Origin: Lanius collurio
Taxonomy: Eukaryota > Chordata > Aves > Passeriformes > Laniidae
Direction: 5' to 3'
Length of the DNA: 64,000 bases
Assembly (NCBI GenBank): GCA_020086605.1
Contig: JACBWW010000007.1
Span: forward strand, 22,066,472 to 22,130,471
Shown: positions 61,346 through 64,000 of the stretch, piece after piece
Layout: every line of letters begins with the position of its first letter
Numbering within the stretch: the first letter of the stretch is position 1
The notes under the pieces: generated by a model
What the model saw: the letters and a program-made list of their open reading frames with translations, nothing else
The model's database searches: none
What the model was told of the DNA's origin: nothing
Made by a program: the position numbers and the translations under genes

Positions 61346-63966
61346 CTTCCACCAAAAGTATGTAAAAACAAAACTTCCTGGAAGAATAAGTTTCCTGGCT
61401 TGTATATTTTCTGGATTGTGTATCTTTTAATGTCTGTGAAGATGTCTCATTAATTTTCCCTTGTTATGGTTGTCTAGTAGAATTATCTGTTTCCCAACAT
61501 TGTTTACAGACCTCAGATTAGGTCATTTGACCCAGTGTGCCAAACATTTAGCAGAATACAAATGAAATACTTGCATCTTCCAAACCAGGAGATCTCACAG
61601 TATCTAATGTATATTATTCTAAAAGTACTAAATGGTTATGACTATTACTCATGTCCCTCAACTTTTCATTTCTGTATTGTTTCAGTACTGTAAAATAATA
61701 TAACATTCTTAAGATAACTGTCATAACAAAATAGAAAATTTTGCTCATAGTTTGTCCTGGTTTGTGTCTTTATTCTGACTTTCTGAAATGAAAGGATTGT
61801 GAAATAGGACAATTACATAATAAATTAGATAAAGGAATGCTTATTGTCATTATTACTAGACCAATATATTTTAGACATAAAACTGATGATTAATGTAGAA
61901 TAAATACTTAATTCATATAATTAGTAATATAGATATATTATAGCTAGCAAAAACAAATGCATATATTTGTGGGTTTATGTACAATAATAATTGATTAGTA
62001 TTTCATAAGTTTATTTGTCTTCCAAGCTGGAAAAGCCTCTCAGTGTCCCAAATATGTCCAGCATTGCTCAGACAATTATAGTAATATATGTTTTAGCAAT
62101 TGACCCTCTTCTATGTGGTTTTAGCTGCATTCATGAAAAGGAAGATTTAAATATGTGTTTTTAACACCACCATAAATTGTCCATTCATAATTTCAGTAGC
62201 AAATAAATGGCATAGAATGAGTGATACCAGAGTAAATCTTAGTAATCCAACAGGGAAGAAACCAAACCAAATCAACCAAAAAAAAACAACCAAAAAATTC
62301 ACTACAAAACAAAAGGCCAAAAAACCCTAAAAGCAGCATGAGGTTTTAGACATATGAAGTGTCAGCCTTTGGAAAAACCTTCCATACTCCCATATAACAA
62401 TTGTTTCTCGAAAATGCAGCATCTAGTTGAGGTTTTGGTAATTTTTTTTTGTTTCTACAAAATAGTCTTCTGAACAAAATACTACGAGCAGGATCAAAAT
62501 GCCTAAAAGTCAAATCTTTCCCTACATGAAACATTTTCAAAATAATTTGTTGTTACTAAGAAGTGTTGGCGTTCAGAAAAGGACAAAAATTCTCAGCTAT
62601 AATTCAAGCTGCTTGTTAAGGAGTGTCTCATCTGCATTATTACATCATAAGTATTTGCTGTAGAAAGCCACCAAAACCCAGGTTTCATGGATCACAAGCT
62701 TTACAAAACAGTATTTGCTATGGCCATAGCAGGAAGCCCAACTGGATAGTCAGAATGATTAAAAGTGAAAGAACTAGAGCATTTGTTCAATTCAACATAC
62801 TCAGCTATGTGCAGATCTGTCAGTGTTATTGTGCAACTATCCTGTCTCAGATTCAAATGGTTAGGTAAACAAAAACAGAGTTCAAAAACACACAGGAAGT
62901 CTTTCTTTGTTCAATAAACATGAGATGAATTACAGTGAAAATGGGAAACATTAGAAACACATTTTGTGCAATGTGCAGAGTGCAGGGAAAGCGAAGAGAT
63001 GCTAGTGGAGCCAGGTTCTGTGTTTGGAGAGACATGACCCAGAGTTTATCCTTCACCTATGGCTCAGTAATTGGTTTCCAACATTGGCAATGAATAGAAC
63101 TGGATTTCAGTGTCCTACATCTGAATACTGGGCTACTGAATATAAAAGTCATCTAAGTATCCTCCAATCTTACTTTGTTCAAGGCACTGCCTCGCAGTGA
63201 TCTTCTCACAACTGTGAGATCCCTGTGCTTCTACAGAAGCAGTGTGGATGAGAAGAGACAATGACCCTCTAAGACTCTGGATTAGCTGTCTCAGTACAGC
63301 TATTTTCAGAAGAAAACATTCAAACAACCTTGAAAATAACCCTGGGTGCTTTCATTGATGAAGGTTCATATGCCTGAGGATTTGATACTATTACAGGATA
63401 AAAAGCACTTAAACAAAGTAGTTCTGGACTTTTGCTGTGAGGTTGCAAGGACATAAAAACCTAAGACTTAGGCAAACTTTACCATTTTTACATGTTAAAT
63501 CAAGATCCGAAAAGCCAGATGTGATCCACTACTCTGAAGACACCTCTCCATAAAAACGTTTCTCTTCAGATGAAAATTCCTTTGAAACCTGATGATTGGC
63601 CTCTGCACAATGTGTTCCACAGTTCCTGTCTGTCCATGTGCACTGAAATGTGAAGGGGTGACACTTCATCTATGTACTGTTTTCCATACTTGCAGCCAGG
63701 CATGATCATGGAAATACTGTGGTTTCTTCTGACTTTAAAATGCTAACCCCAGAACAGAAGACTGAGATCAGCTCACTCTCACAAGGGCTAGAGGTTAGAG
63801 CAATAGCTCAAGGTTCCTCAAAACATGATGTTGCCATATGGTCATTGAAATAAATGTTTCTGGCACTGAACGGGGCCTTAAGAACAGTAACATTGTTATT
63901 GAAATTTCATAACACCCCCTAGAAACAGATGAATAATTTTGCATTGGTTTTTCTAGGATGCAAGCC
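61346..63966. other. Unique AT-rich DNA, no gene seen
   Basis: Only short ORFs of random appearance occur. An A-rich stretch (AACCAAAAA-type) lies at 62265-62330. No repeat family is recognised. Confidence 0.55.
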
Positions 63967-63985
63967 TATATATATATATATATAT
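63967..63985. repeat. (TA)n dinucleotide tract
   Basis: A short uninterrupted TA run next to the right edge of the window, followed by TGTGTA. Confidence 0.95.
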
Positions 63986-64000
63986 GTGTAACTCTCAGCT

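Noticed and set aside
1..64000. CRISPR arrays, rRNA, tRNA, operons, phage or bacterial defence systems
   Set aside because: None was seen; the sequence is vertebrate nuclear DNA and all coding-like signals are short or within retroelements.

Overview
The window is nuclear vertebrate DNA, almost certainly from a bird and most likely a songbird. The evidence is several CR1 LINE copies with the avian 3'-end sequence, endogenous retrovirus LTRs that look familiar from passerine genomes, and no mammalian Alu, B1 or L1-type repeats. The DNA is AT-rich (GC by eye in the high 30s percent), full of short T and A runs, and has no long coding ORF. The two longest ORFs (227 and 200 codons, plus strand) are antisense readings of CR1 copies. 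No bacterial gene, rRNA, tRNA, CRISPR array or operon is present. The window reads as intergenic or intronic DNA.

Layout. 1-6.5 kb: unique sequence with a chain of splice-site-bounded segments on the plus strand (1920 to about 5975, followed by an AATAAA at 6435). This could be part of a spliced transcript, but more than one reading frame stays open, so I assign no protein. 6.5-16.6 kb: unique AT-rich DNA. 16.65-16.95 kb: a CR1 3' end (minus). 17-22.7 kb: unique DNA, ending at a strong imperfect hairpin (22748-22794). 22.93-24.63 kb: two CR1 fragments head to head (minus, then plus); the plus one carries an exact 133-bp tandem duplication. 24.6-30.6 kb: unique. 30.57-31.62 kb: a degraded CR1 (minus) with reverse-transcriptase remnants, followed at 31.90-32.46 kb by a nearly complete solo LTR. 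32.5-40.3 kb: unique, with an (AAAAT)n and a (TG)n microsatellite. 40.3-42.7 kb: an LTR cluster, including a complete minus-strand solo LTR at 42277-42713. 42.7-56.7 kb: mostly unique, with one well-bounded candidate exon on the minus strand (50991-51140) and a truncated LTR head at 51221. 56.75-59.45 kb: a probable ERV LTR with some adjoining sequence, then a second solo LTR (59010-59445) of the same family as 42277-42713, in the opposite orientation and with a 4-bp target-site duplication. 59.98-61.35 kb: an old, long CR1 copy (minus). 61.4-64 kb: unique DNA ending in a (TA)n tract.

No genes in the window can be shown to work together. The recognisable content is layered retroelement insertion into a gene-poor segment. 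The points most worth checking are the candidate exons, the paired solo LTRs, the exact 133-bp duplication and the 22.7-kb hairpin. All repeat and family calls are from recognition of sequence, without a database search.
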